DNA of 64,000 nt from Petroclostridium sp. X23 (GTDB lineage: Bacteria; Bacillota; Clostridia; SK-Y3), in assembly GCF_030013905.1 (NCBI RefSeq), contig NZ_CP124862.1:1801051-1865050 (forward strand). Direction: 5' to 3'. The translations under genes and the position numbers were made by a program. This document shows, one piece after another, positions 17,217-25,097 of this stretch (position 1 is its first letter; the number at the start of each line of letters is the position of its first letter). The notes under the pieces are model-generated. The model worked only from the letters and a program-made list of their open reading frames with translations, was not told the DNA's origin and searched no databases.

Positions 17217-18470
17217 ATGGAAATTCAATTGCATAACAAAAGGATACTTGGAATTAACGGCATCGGCCGGATCGGAAAGCTAACATTATGGAATCATCTG
17301 AATCTAAAATACTTTGACGGAATCGTCATCAACTCGGGCCGTGAACTGGGAAAAAAAATGGAGGATATCATCCAATATCTATCCGTCGATTCCACCTATG
17401 GAACTCTCAATAGATTCTTATATGGATATACAGGAGAATCCTGTGATATCAAAATTCCGGATAGGTCGGAATGCATGATTGAAATGGATGGAATCCCGGT
17501 AAAAATACTGAAGAACGCCAGAAATCCGCGTGATATCGATTGGGCCAAAGAAGGTGTAAGACTGGTCATTGACTGCACCGGTGTCTTTTTAGACCCGACA
17601 CTGCCGGCAGATCACCCCAAAGGAAGCCTAAGAGGACACTTGGAAGCCGGGGCGGAAAAGGTAATCGTAAGCGCACCTTTTAAGATTAGAGATTCTTCAC
17701 GGAAACTTCCCGAGGACAGTGCAACTTTTGTCTATGGAGTAAATCATCCCTCCTATGATCCATTAAAACATCATATTATTTCTGCAGCAAGCTGCACCAC
17801 TACGGGACTGTCCCATATGGTAAAGCCTTTGCTGGATACAAAAGAGACATCAGAGATTGTTACCGCATCCATGACTACTGTTCATGCCTCCACAAATAAC
17901 CAGAGCATACTAGATGCTCCGCCGAAGGCAGGCAGCAAGGATTTAAGAAGAAACCGCTCCGTTTTCAATAATATAATCCCCACCTCAACAGGTGCGGCTA
18001 TTGCATTGGAGGAGATTCTTCCGGAAATTAAAAAGGTTGGCTTCATGGCAGACTCCATCCGGGTTCCTACCAGTACGGTTTCTCTTATTTCATTAAATCT
18101 CACATTCCGTACCGAACTGACTGAGAGTGGAACTCCAATCATCAACCACAATTTCATTAACGACATCTATCGAAAGGCAGCTGCCGGCGCCCAAAAGGAT
18201 CTCTTAGTGTTCAGTGAAAACCAAAATGTTTCCAGCGATTTGATAGGCTGTCAAGCGGCTATTGTCATAGAAGGCCTTGAAAATCATACAAGAACAGGTT
18301 TCTTGTCTTTTAATGCCGATACTCTTCGACGTTATGGAATTGAAACGACCTATGACATGAATTTGCCTGTGACACATGCAAAGGTGTTTGGATGGTATGA
18401 TAATGAGTTTGGCTGTTATGTGAATTGCCTGGGAAAACTGACAAAATACGTGGATAAAAATCTTATCTAA
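17217..18470 (+). CDS. Glyceraldehyde-3-phosphate dehydrogenase homologue, long form
   Basis: 417 residues, about 80 more than glycolytic GAPDH. It would oxidise glyceraldehyde 3-phosphate (or a related aldehyde) with NAD(P) and phosphate. The N-terminal Rossmann motif is GINGIGRIGKLTLWNHL, the catalytic loop is SAASCTTTGLSHM (Cys193 rather than the usual position near 150), and TTVHASTNNQSILDAP, DLRRNRSVFNNIIPTSTGAA and WYDNEFGCYVNCLGKL are in place. Much of the extra length lies before the catalytic Cys. It follows the PPDK-like gene by 30 bases with an AGGGAGGA site, so the two form an operon. It may be a secondary or specialised enzyme rather than the housekeeping one. Confidence 0.9.
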   Translation: MEIQLHNKRILGINGIGRIGKLTLWNHLNLKYFDGIVINSGRELGKKMEDIIQYLSVDSTYGTLNRFLYGYTGESCDIKIPDRSECMIEMDGIPVKILKNARNPRDIDWAKEGVRLVIDCTGVFLDPTLPADHPKGSLRGHLEAGAEKVIVSAPFKIRDSSRKLPEDSATFVYGVNHPSYDPLKHHIISAASCTTTGLSHMVKPLLDTKETSEIVTASMTTVHASTNNQSILDAPPKAGSKDLRRNRSVFNNIIPTSTGAAIALEEILPEIKKVGFMADSIRVPTSTVSLISLNLTFRTELTESGTPIINHNFINDIYRKAAAGAQKDLLVFSENQNVSSDLIGCQAAIVIEGLENHTRTGFLSFNADTLRRYGIETTYDMNLPVTHAKVFGWYDNEFGCYVNCLGKLTKYVDKNLI

Positions 18471-18491
18471 AGTTGCTCCGAGGTCAAAATG

Positions 18492-18597
18492 AAAGGTTTT
18501 GGGGTAGTATATGTTTCCGTAAGAGACCGTCCACTGTTTGAAAAAAGTGAGTTTGGGCGCGTCTCTGAAGGACACATACGCAACCTCAAAACCTTTT
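18492..18597. repeat. Imperfect ~36-bp inverted repeat, MITE-like
   Basis: A left arm (from 18492, AAAGGTTTTGGGGTAG...) and the reverse complement of the right arm (to 18597, AAAGGTTTTGAGGTTG...) match at most positions over about 36 bases, around a short pairing centre. Reading frames through either arm give KGFxVxYVS-type peptides, which I take as non-coding by-products. It lies directly behind the GAPDH-like gene. I judge it a dispersed palindromic element, or a transcript-end structure combined with the hairpin at 18630. Confidence 0.55.
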
Positions 18598-18629
18598 GCC
18601 AATGTAAAAAATTTAATGCGTTATATATA

Positions 18630-18660
18630 GAAAACAGGATAATTAATCCTGTTTTCTTTG
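18630..18660 (+). terminator. Rho-independent terminator of the PPDK-like/GAPDH-like operon
   Basis: GAAAACAGGAT (18630-18640), loop AATTA, ATCCTGTTTTC (18646-18656), followed by TTTG. The stem is a perfect 11 bp ending in a T-rich arm. Confidence 0.7.
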
Positions 18661-18871
18661 CTCCCACAGTATGCATTGGTTTGCACATCTTCCATCGCCC
18701 CATCTTTATCATTCTTAATCGCCTATTAGGAATATATATATTTTATCTTCAACGTATTGTTTTAAAAAGCTATTAAATGTGGTAAACTGGTTAATTAGAT
18801 ATACCTTAGTTTATCTTCATCTATAATTATAACGCTGGTTTTATTATATATAATATGAGAGGATGAGGTTA

Positions 18872-19891
18872 ATGGCTTATCACAATCAAGCAGGACAAAA
18901 AAATATTGAGTTAAATAGCATAACTGAACCCGATATTAAAAAATTATTGTTAAAACGTATTGTAAAAGCAGTGGTAATCGTATTGATTATTTGTTGTCTG
19001 TTTATGGTTGTCACACCTTTTGCTGCAATCCCTATTTTTCTTAACCAGCATGTTAATTATAAAGGTTATGCAACAGAGAATGATCCGTTGCAGGACATTT
19101 ATTCTGCTTCTGATTATTCACTCGATGAAACACAAATGTATTTTCAAACACAAGACGGGCTAAATGTTTGGTGTTCCGAAATTTATGCAGAGAAACCTAA
19201 AGCGGTAATTATATACTTAACAGGGATTGTTCAGCCTTCCATAACCTATTTTTACGGTCATGCCGCATGGATGAAGGAAAATGGCTATGCAACAATACTT
19301 CTTGAGGTTCGGGGACATGGACAAAGTGACGGTAATCGAATTTGCCTGGGATATAAGGAAACAAATGATGTACGTGCTGTCGTGAATTATATAAAAAGCC
19401 AAAAAAAATATAAAGATGTTCCCATTGTATTACATGGTGTATCAATGGGTGGTGCAATAGCAGTTAATGCTTTCGGACAAATCGATGAAATAGATGGGTT
19501 AATTGCAATGTCTGCTTATTCCTCTTTTGAAGATGCAGCAATGGATTTGGCAAAACAATATCATGTACCGGGTTTTATTAGAACAATAGAAAAACCGCTT
19601 GTAAAACTTGCTTTAAAAACGGTATTTGGCAATGATACAGTAAATGAAATCAAACCAATAGAGCAAATTAAAAATGCCGGAGAACGTCCCGTTTTATTGG
19701 TTGCTTGTACAGGAGATACTAATGTACCGTCAATCAGTACGGAAAGATTGAAGAAAGCTAATCCTAATGTTCAAACATGGGTGCGAGATTCGTGGGAACA
19801 CTTCATTGTAAAAAATTGTGATTTCAAAAATATGTCTCAAGATGATGAGTATTGTAAAACAATTTTGGAATTCTTGAACCAATTTATGTAA
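18872..19891 (+). CDS. Membrane-anchored alpha/beta hydrolase
   Basis: About 339 residues. One N-terminal transmembrane segment (around residues 30-55, VKAVVIVLIICCLFMVVTPF) anchors an alpha/beta-hydrolase domain. The nucleophile elbow is LHGVSMGGAI (Ser191), preceded by LLEVRGHGQSDG. The acid is probably Asp in CTGDTNVP and the His is in WEHFIV. The substrate is unknown; the family includes esterases, lipases and peptidases with an outward-facing domain. The ATG at 18872 (MAYHNQ) has AGAGG 9 bases upstream and is preferred over 18863, whose ribosome site would touch the codon. The gene stands alone. Confidence 0.85.
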   Translation: MAYHNQAGQKNIELNSITEPDIKKLLLKRIVKAVVIVLIICCLFMVVTPFAAIPIFLNQHVNYKGYATENDPLQDIYSASDYSLDETQMYFQTQDGLNVWCSEIYAEKPKAVIIYLTGIVQPSITYFYGHAAWMKENGYATILLEVRGHGQSDGNRICLGYKETNDVRAVVNYIKSQKKYKDVPIVLHGVSMGGAIAVNAFGQIDEIDGLIAMSAYSSFEDAAMDLAKQYHVPGFIRTIEKPLVKLALKTVFGNDTVNEIKPIEQIKNAGERPVLLVACTGDTNVPSISTERLKKANPNVQTWVRDSWEHFIVKNCDFKNMSQDDEYCKTILEFLNQFM

Positions 19892-20417
19892 AAGTGTAAC
19901 AGTATAGGTTCCTTATGAAGATAAGTTTGCCTTCATAAGGAGTTATTACTTCACATTTGTTGTTACCGAGCGAATATAATCTTTTTGTGACTCCTTTGGT
20001 TACAAACTTTCCGGCAATAAGCTATTGACCCCAATGGCTACAATTAAAAATGGGAATACCGTATTTCGCCAGATATATTTTTAGCCTATATAAAAAATGA
20101 GGGGCTGTTGCACAATGAACTAAATAGTTCGCTGTGTAGCACCCCCTTTAATGAATAGCATATATGGCCATTTACTTTTATTACAATTTATGAACAAACA
20201 TCGTTATATTTTATCAAGACAATCCTTAGCCTGTGCTGCTATCCATAACTTATTGCCATGCACTGCTACCTCTGTATATTTCTCCCGTGCAGATGCTATA
20301 TCGCCGGCCTTTTCATCTATTTTTGCCAATCTATATACTATGCATAATCGTATACGTTTACTTATTTTTTGACTAAGCATTTGGTAAAATCTCCCCTTAC
20401 TTTCTTCATATCTATTT
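19892..20417. other. Region between hydrolase and IS: hairpins and a severed gene end
   Basis: No intact gene. A hairpin with an 11-bp stem (TCCTTATGAAG, 19910-19920; CTTCATAAGGA, 19931-19941) follows the hydrolase but has no T-run. A second structure at 20101-20145 begins GGGGCTGTTGCAC and folds back on itself (GGGG/CCCC ends and GAACTA/TAGTTC inside), resembling an insertion-sequence end or terminator. Bases 20204-20407 hold the cut-off 3' end of the minus-strand gene described separately. Confidence 0.5.
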
Positions 20418-21914
20418 CATACGCGTTAAGCTAAGCCATGTTATGGTAAACCAATAATTACATTTGCAAAAAAGAAAAAAACATGAGAACCTCAAAGTAA
20501 TAGAGAAATGAAAGGTGAGGTTCCCATGTTTCAAGTTCCCATATCACTAATTATAAGCTTTATTTGCTTTTTAGGAAAGACAAAAATACTGGAAATTTCT
20601 AAGGACACAGGGTTTACGGTGCGCCGCTCTAAGCTGCTGCCAGATACTATAGTAAAAGTATTTACATTCGGCTTATGGGACACCCCTAATCCATCCTTAC
20701 GTCAAACTGCTTCTAAATGCGAAAATATTCAACGCGGACTTAGTATAACACGCGAAGGACTTTTTCAACGTTTGGCTACAAGTGCTTTATTGCTAAAACA
20801 AGTATTCCAGTCAGCAGTTGAGTATTCTGCCAAGAGAGCAATAACTGTCCAGAATCTCGATGTGCTCCAAGCTTTTACTGATGTAAAAATATGTGATAGC
20901 TCTAAAGTTACTCTTCCGGACAAATTAGCAGATGTCTGGAAAGGTCTTGGTGGCAATAATGCAAAAGCTGCTCTAAAAATCCAGACTATATATAGCCTTA
21001 AGTCCAGAACTATCACAAATATGGAGTTGACAAAGGCGCCTGGTCCAGATGCCGGCTATAAAGATGAACTTCTAAAACACATTCATCATGGTGAGCTGTT
21101 AATTACTGACTTAGGATATTACAGTAAAGATTTGTTTAGGAAAATAATATCCAAAGGTGCATATTTTCTTAGCCGAATTAAATCAAATACTGTTTTTCAA
21201 ATACAAAATTCTGACACTAAATCTTTTAAAGCCTTAGACCTTTTAAGTGTTTTAAAAAACAGCTCCAGTGTTGATATAGATGTATACTTTGGCACCAAGT
21301 ATTCTAAATTACTACAATGTCGGCTGATTGGTGTACGTTTACCTGATGAAGTCGCTAATGAACGTAGGCGCAAAGCAAATAAAAAAGCAAAGTCACAAGG
21401 CAAAACACTGAGTGACTATGACTTAGAGTTATTAGGATGGAACCTTCTAATTACTAACGCCCCAGCACATATGCTTACTCCAAAGGCAGCCTGTGAATTG
21501 TACAGAGCTAGATGGCAGATAGAGCTTTTATTTAAGGCTTGCAAAAGCTATCTAAACCTTGGCAAAGTAGGCAACTGTGGTAAAGAGCAATTAGAGTGTC
21601 TTCTATATGGAAGGTTAATTGCCATTATACTAATTTTCACAGTCTACTCAGCACTGTATGCCCTCATGTACCAACAAAAAAACAGATGCATTAGTATGAT
21701 GTCGTTTATCAAACTAATTGCGACAAAGGTGGAAAAAATATTTTCAAGCCTTTATGCAACCACTGAAGCAATATCGGAACTGCGACTGATTCTTAAAAGA
21801 GCGGCCGAACAAAGCTTACATGATAAACGTAATCGCAAAACCACGGTTGAGCGATTGCAGGAACACTATTTGCTCAATTAAATTGGTAAAAAATAGCTTA
21901 ACTTAACGCGTATG
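20418..21914 (+). mobile_element. IS4-family-like insertion sequence (1497 bp)
   Basis: Ends are inverted repeats: CATACGCGTTAAGCTAAGC on the left and, reversed, CATACGCGTTAAGTTAAGC on the right. A 10-bp direct repeat ATATCTATTT flanks it (20408-20417 and 21915-21924), in line with the 9-12 bp duplications of the IS4 group. One transposase gene fills it. It interrupts a membrane/TPR-like gene. The intact transposase, matching ends and perfect duplication point to a fairly recent insertion. Confidence 0.92.
20526..21881 (+). CDS. IS4-family DDE transposase
   Basis: About 451 residues. DDE acids can be placed in VKICDSSKVTLP (first Asp), LLITDLGYYSKD (second Asp) and the IS4 signature Y-x2-R-x3-E-x6-K in LYRARWQIELLFKACKS. 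The start at 20526 (MFQVPIS) has GGTGAGG 5 bases upstream; an upstream in-frame ATG at 20508 is less well placed. The gene looks intact, so the element may be active. Confidence 0.92.
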   Translation: MFQVPISLIISFICFLGKTKILEISKDTGFTVRRSKLLPDTIVKVFTFGLWDTPNPSLRQTASKCENIQRGLSITREGLFQRLATSALLLKQVFQSAVEYSAKRAITVQNLDVLQAFTDVKICDSSKVTLPDKLADVWKGLGGNNAKAALKIQTIYSLKSRTITNMELTKAPGPDAGYKDELLKHIHHGELLITDLGYYSKDLFRKIISKGAYFLSRIKSNTVFQIQNSDTKSFKALDLLSVLKNSSSVDIDVYFGTKYSKLLQCRLIGVRLPDEVANERRRKANKKAKSQGKTLSDYDLELLGWNLLITNAPAHMLTPKAACELYRARWQIELLFKACKSYLNLGKVGNCGKEQLECLLYGRLIAIILIFTVYSALYALMYQQKNRCISMMSFIKLIATKVEKIFSSLYATTEAISELRLILKRAAEQSLHDKRNRKTTVERLQEHYLLN

Positions 21915-22447
21915 ATATCTATTTAAAAAAAAGAATCTTTCTGCAATAAGCAATTCCATCGCTAGGGTCATTCTTCGATTTACAGGCGGCAATATTGGAA
22001 TCTGTGTCTCAAATAACTCTTCCGCATCAGAAATTTCTCCTAATTCATATAGACAGGAAATTAAATTTACTGTATATACAAGTAAAGTACCATTTTTTAC
22101 TGACAATTTTGATTTATCAATTGAATATAGAACCTGTTTTGCCTCTTGGAATTGCCCCATCAGAATAAGACCTGCTGCCTTATCAATGTCTAAATATGCA
22201 TTTATTCGTGGATTTCTGCCTGTTATATTCCGCTGTCTTTCAGTAGCCTCTATAAAAGCGTGCGGGTCACATTGTTCTTCAAGTAGATTTAACCTCTTTT
22301 TACTACGTATATATGAAATGATAATATACCCCACAACCATAGCAATAAAAGTAATTATTCCTGCTATAACAGTATTCCTTAGCAATATTGATAAAGTAAT
22401 CATCATTATAAAAGTAACAACGATAAATTTAATCCGGTTTACCAGCA

Positions 22448-22639
22448 TCATTTGATCTCCTTTACCCGGCCCACTATTCCACCGGCAAGCCGAACCTTAA
22501 TACCATGCGGATGCACAGACGATTTAGTAAGAATTGCTTCTACCGTTCCTTCTGTCAATTTTCCTGTGCGCTGGTCTTGTTTCTGTACAATCAAAACATG
22601 ACTTCCTATTTTGATATTACCACGGATTGTTCCATCCAT
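22448..22639 (-). CDS. YwbE-family protein
   Basis: 63 residues matching YwbE of Bacillus over the whole length: GNIKIGSHVLIVQKQDQRTG, KLTEGTVEAILTKSS, HPHGIKVRLAGGIVGRVKEI. It is a small KOW/SH3-like beta protein of unknown function. The ATG at 22639 has AGGAGAG 5 bases upstream. The stop overlaps the start of the membrane/TPR-like gene, and the stop of a small HTH-like gene lies 22 bases upstream, so the three form an operon. Confidence 0.88.
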   Translation of the reverse strand: MDGTIRGNIKIGSHVLIVQKQDQRTGKLTEGTVEAILTKSSVHPHGIKVRLAGGIVGRVKEIK

Positions 22640-22661
22640 TATATCTCTCCTCACTTGCCCA

Positions 22662-22892
22662 TTATTTCCCCTTTAATCGATTTAAGTGATTCGTTAAAAA
22701 ATATTGTATGTCTTCCCATTCATAATCCACCAAATCTTTTGTTAACCCATTTTCAAAGTTTACATACTCTATTTCCATAACTTTCAATTTCTTTGCTGTC
22801 TCTTGTGTTGTCCAGTTTAGTTGTTTTCTTATCTTATATAGAAATTGCTTGCGCGCTTCCAGGTATTGTCTCTCTGTAAATTCTTCACTCAT
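22662..22892 (-). CDS. Small protein with possible XRE-like helix-turn-helix
   Basis: 76 residues, well-placed GGAGGG site before the ATG at 22892. The segment IRKQLNWTTQETAKKLKV then EIEYVNFENG has the spacing and residues of an XRE-type HTH (IR...W(T/S)QeelAkkl...yxxfExG), so it may bind DNA or be a remnant of such a fold. It is first in the operon with ywbE and the disrupted membrane/TPR-like gene. Nothing else is recognised. Confidence 0.6.
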   Translation of the reverse strand: MSEEFTERQYLEARKQFLYKIRKQLNWTTQETAKKLKVMEIEYVNFENGLTKDLVDYEWEDIQYFLTNHLNRLKGK

Positions 22893-23204
22893 TGCAGTCC
22901 CTCCGTCCTGTTTTTAAAATAACCATCACTCCAACCTTCTCATAATTATATTCTAACCTATTATTCCTATTTTGTCAGTCTTATTTTCATTTTCTAGTAT
23001 CCATTCGTCTTTACCCTGTACATACTTCTTCGGAGCATGCACGGTATTCGCTATCCTTACCTAAATAAATCTAGGATATCACCAACAACATTACCTGTCC
23101 CCCTTTTTGAGGGAGAGAAGTTGAGCTACTTTTGAAGTTTATCCGTATAAATATCCAAACCACAAAAACAAATATCATTTAATAAATTTATAAGGAGGAA
23201 AAAA
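22893..23204. other. Intergenic region before the peptide precursors
   Basis: 312 AT-rich bases between divergent transcription units. No gene seen. One weak hairpin (CCCT/AGGG, about 23101-23113). It must contain the promoter of the precursor genes. The ribosome site AAGGAGG is clear just before 23205. Confidence 0.4.
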
Positions 23205-23636
23205 ATGTCACAAAAATATTCAAAAGATATGCGGCTGCGTATAGTAGAAGCTGAGAAAGACTCTCAATGGCTTAATAGAGTTAAAAATGCTAAGACAGCG
23301 GAAGAATACACAAAATTATTAGAAGAAAAAGGAATTTTTCTACCTGAAGAATACAAACAAGAGCTATCTTCCATCAAATTCCATAGTGAAATTGAGACGC
23401 TCAACGATACAGAATTAGAACAGGTTGTCGGAGGTTATTTTCCCATATTTGACGAGTGCCTTCAGAGATATGATAAACGTATTTGCACAATAGGCATCAG
23501 CATCTTTCTCCCCGGTGGATGTGTTAATTGCAGATATGTAGGAAATGAAACAGAAAAAGATGGTACCGAATGGGAATTATACAGCTGCTTAAAAGGATAT
23601 TTTAAAAATGAAAGGGTTTATCCTGTATACTGGTAA
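23205..23636 (+). CDS. Nif11-type leader RiPP precursor, copy A
   Basis: 143 residues. The leader (1-77) has Nif11-like composition: helical and acidic, with WLNRVKNAKTAEEYTKLLEE and KGIFLPEEY, ending in TELEQVVGG, a classical double-glycine cleavage site (Gly76-Gly77). The predicted core of 66 residues begins YFPIFDEC and holds five Cys in the order C-x8-C-x11-C-x2-C-x18-C, the last in SCLKGYF. Ribosome site AAGGAGG. The copy downstream has the same plan. Such leaders normally guide lanthionine, radical-SAM or other modification and export by a C39-peptidase transporter, but none is visible in this window. A disulfide-rich secreted peptide is the alternative. Confidence 0.78.
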   Translation: MSQKYSKDMRLRIVEAEKDSQWLNRVKNAKTAEEYTKLLEEKGIFLPEEYKQELSSIKFHSEIETLNDTELEQVVGGYFPIFDECLQRYDKRICTIGISIFLPGGCVNCRYVGNETEKDGTEWELYSCLKGYFKNERVYPVYW

Positions 23637-23675
23637 TCTCAAAGTATTAAGAACATAGATTAGGAGGATGCATTC

Positions 23676-24083
23676 ATGGAAAGACCATTAGAGGACATAA
23701 GGTTTCTTATAAAAGAAGCCGCAAAAGATGAGGAATGGTTTGAAAAATTGAAGACAGCTAAGTCAACAGAGGAATATATAATGTTATTATCTAAAAAAGA
23801 AATCGAATTACCCAAGGAATATAAAGATGAGCTTTCCAAAATCAGCATTGAAAATAAAGAGATACCACTCAGCGATGAGGAACTGGATCAGACTGTAGGA
23901 GGATATTTCCCCATATTCGATGAATGCCGCGAAAGTTGGAATTATGGTATTTGTGTAATAGGCCGCTGGCTTAATGGTAGATGTATACATTGTGAAAGTG
24001 ATTTTGGAGTTTACAAGGGTTATGTATATGAATTTTTCAGCTGTAATAAAGGATATTTTAGTAATATGAAAGTTAAAAAGTAA
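23676..24083 (+). CDS. Nif11-type leader RiPP precursor, copy B
   Basis: 135 residues. Leader 1-76 (WFEKLKTAKSTEEYIMLLSK, then EIELPKEY) ends DEELDQTVGG (Gly75-Gly76). The core of 59 residues again starts YFPIFDEC, with five Cys at C-x8-C-x9-C-x2-C-x16-C followed by NKGYF. The first eight core residues and the SCxKGYF end are the same as in copy A, while the loops between differ. This is the pattern of a duplicated precursor under selection for cysteine framework. The start has AGGAGG 8-9 bases upstream, 39 bases after copy A, so the two are co-transcribed and end at the terminator at 24132. Confidence 0.78.
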   Translation: MERPLEDIRFLIKEAAKDEEWFEKLKTAKSTEEYIMLLSKKEIELPKEYKDELSKISIENKEIPLSDEELDQTVGGYFPIFDECRESWNYGICVIGRWLNGRCIHCESDFGVYKGYVYEFFSCNKGYFSNMKVKK

Positions 24084-24131
24084 CGTACTCAATAATGCAT
24101 TTATGTTATAATACCGTATTTTTATATCTTC

Positions 24132-24160
24132 AAATGGCGAGATTGCCTCGCCATTTTTGA
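24132..24160. terminator. Bidirectional terminator between precursor genes and Fpg-like gene
   Basis: AAATGGCGAG (24132-24141), loop ATTGC, CTCGCCATTT (24147-24156), followed by TTGATTT on the plus strand and with A/T-rich flanks suited to both directions. It closes the precursor transcript and the convergent Fpg-like gene. Confidence 0.8.
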
Positions 24161-24189
24161 TTTATATAATCCCTCTCCCCTTGTCTGTG

Positions 24190-25014
24190 CTACAGTTTTT
24201 GGCATGTCGGACAAAAATAAATGCTGCCGCCCATATAAGCAGCTTTTTTTATGATATCTCCACAGGCAATACACGGCCTATCAACCGTGTTTTTACTGAG
24301 TATTGTTCTATATCCGCCGAAGCAGCCGAATAAATCACGTTCAGTGTCTCTGCCGCCACCAATAGTCATTTCAGCAAGGGTTGTTTTCACCGCATAAAAG
24401 AGATGATGTATATCTAGATCCGTTAATGTATTTAGTTTTTTCTTAGGGTGTAATTTTGCGTTAAAAAGTATATCCTGCAAAACACCGTTTCCAAGTCCGG
24501 GAATACGCTGTTCTGTTGCAAGAAATGCCTTTAACGAAAGCTCTTTTGGACTTTGACCAAACATATTGTTGAAATATCCTTCATCAAAAACATCAGATAA
24601 GGGATTGGGCTTTTGCTTTGCAATCATATAGTATTTGTTATCATACTGTCCTCGGGGATATGCCCACATTCCCCCATACATCTGCACAGATGCTGTAATG
24701 GATGAATAATCGTCAAATTCAATATGCAACTGGTGCTTGACCGGCAGCTTTTCACCCTCGTGATAATACCGAAGATGAATCCCCTCCCCCAGAAGAACGC
24801 ACGCATCATCAGCAATTATTTCAACCAATCCACCATAACTTACAGCTTGATCTATCACTTTATCATACAATAAATCATGGTAACACTGTGGATCTCCGTA
24901 ATACCAAGCAAATCTATGGGGATGTTGCGCTGCAACAACATTCATTATCTTTTTTCCAATAAGTGTTTCATTGATCTGCCGGGCTATTGAATCAGCTTCC
25001 GGAAGTTCTATCAT
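24190..25014 (-). CDS. Fpg/Nei-family DNA glycosylase homologue with Ile in place of catalytic Pro
   Basis: 274 residues. Fpg/MutM and Nei excise oxidised bases using the N-terminal Pro (MPELPE) as nucleophile. Here the start, fixed by AAGGAGG 10 bases before 25014, reads MIELPEADSIARQ: Glu3 is kept, but the Pro is Ile. The middle LGNGVLQDILFNAKLHPKKK is the usual H2TH region, and the C-terminal zinc finger C-x2-C-x16-C-x2-C (CIACG...FCPTC) is intact. Without the N-terminal amine of Pro it may use another amine, bind lesions only, or have another function. It shares a terminator with the precursor genes. Confidence 0.85.
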   Translation of the reverse strand: MIELPEADSIARQINETLIGKKIMNVVAAQHPHRFAWYYGDPQCYHDLLYDKVIDQAVSYGGLVEIIADDACVLLGEGIHLRYYHEGEKLPVKHQLHIEFDDYSSITASVQMYGGMWAYPRGQYDNKYYMIAKQKPNPLSDVFDEGYFNNMFGQSPKELSLKAFLATEQRIPGLGNGVLQDILFNAKLHPKKKLNTLTDLDIHHLFYAVKTTLAEMTIGGGRDTERDLFGCFGGYRTILSKNTVDRPCIACGDIIKKAAYMGGSIYFCPTCQKL

Positions 25015-25097
25015 AAAAGCATTCCTCCTTTCCATTGACTTTTGCACTATCAAAATTTATAAACCCGTTATTTACTATTTCTAAAATTTCTCTCCCA

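Larger units (their letters stand above)
20204..22451 (-). pseudogene. Membrane/TPR-like protein gene split by an IS4-type element
   Basis: The 5' part (22451-21915, 179 codons) starts MMLVNRIKFIVVTFIMM with two membrane helices, then helical repeats (DIDKAAGLILMGQFQEAKQV, LISCLYELGEISDAEELF) of TPR type. Reading continues into the element and stops at 21903. Removing the element and one copy of the 10-bp duplication joins it in frame to 20407-20204 (EESKGRFYQMLSQKISKRIR ... ASAREKYTEVAVHG ... AKDCLDKI, stop), giving an ancestral protein of 246 residues. The tail also looks TPR-like. It was the last gene of a small operon with ywbE; the function is unknown. A truncated 182-residue product could still be made. 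Confidence 0.85.

Noticed and set aside
18204..18776. Overlapping small frames giving MAKGFEVAYVSF and MKGFGVVYVSV peptides
   Set aside because: They arise from the two arms of an inverted repeat, one runs antisense into the GAPDH-like gene, and neither has a convincing start.
20151..20372. Plus-strand reading frame of 73 codons left of the IS4-type element
   Set aside because: It is the complement of the severed 3' end of the membrane/TPR-like gene, has no ribosome site and no recognisable protein character.
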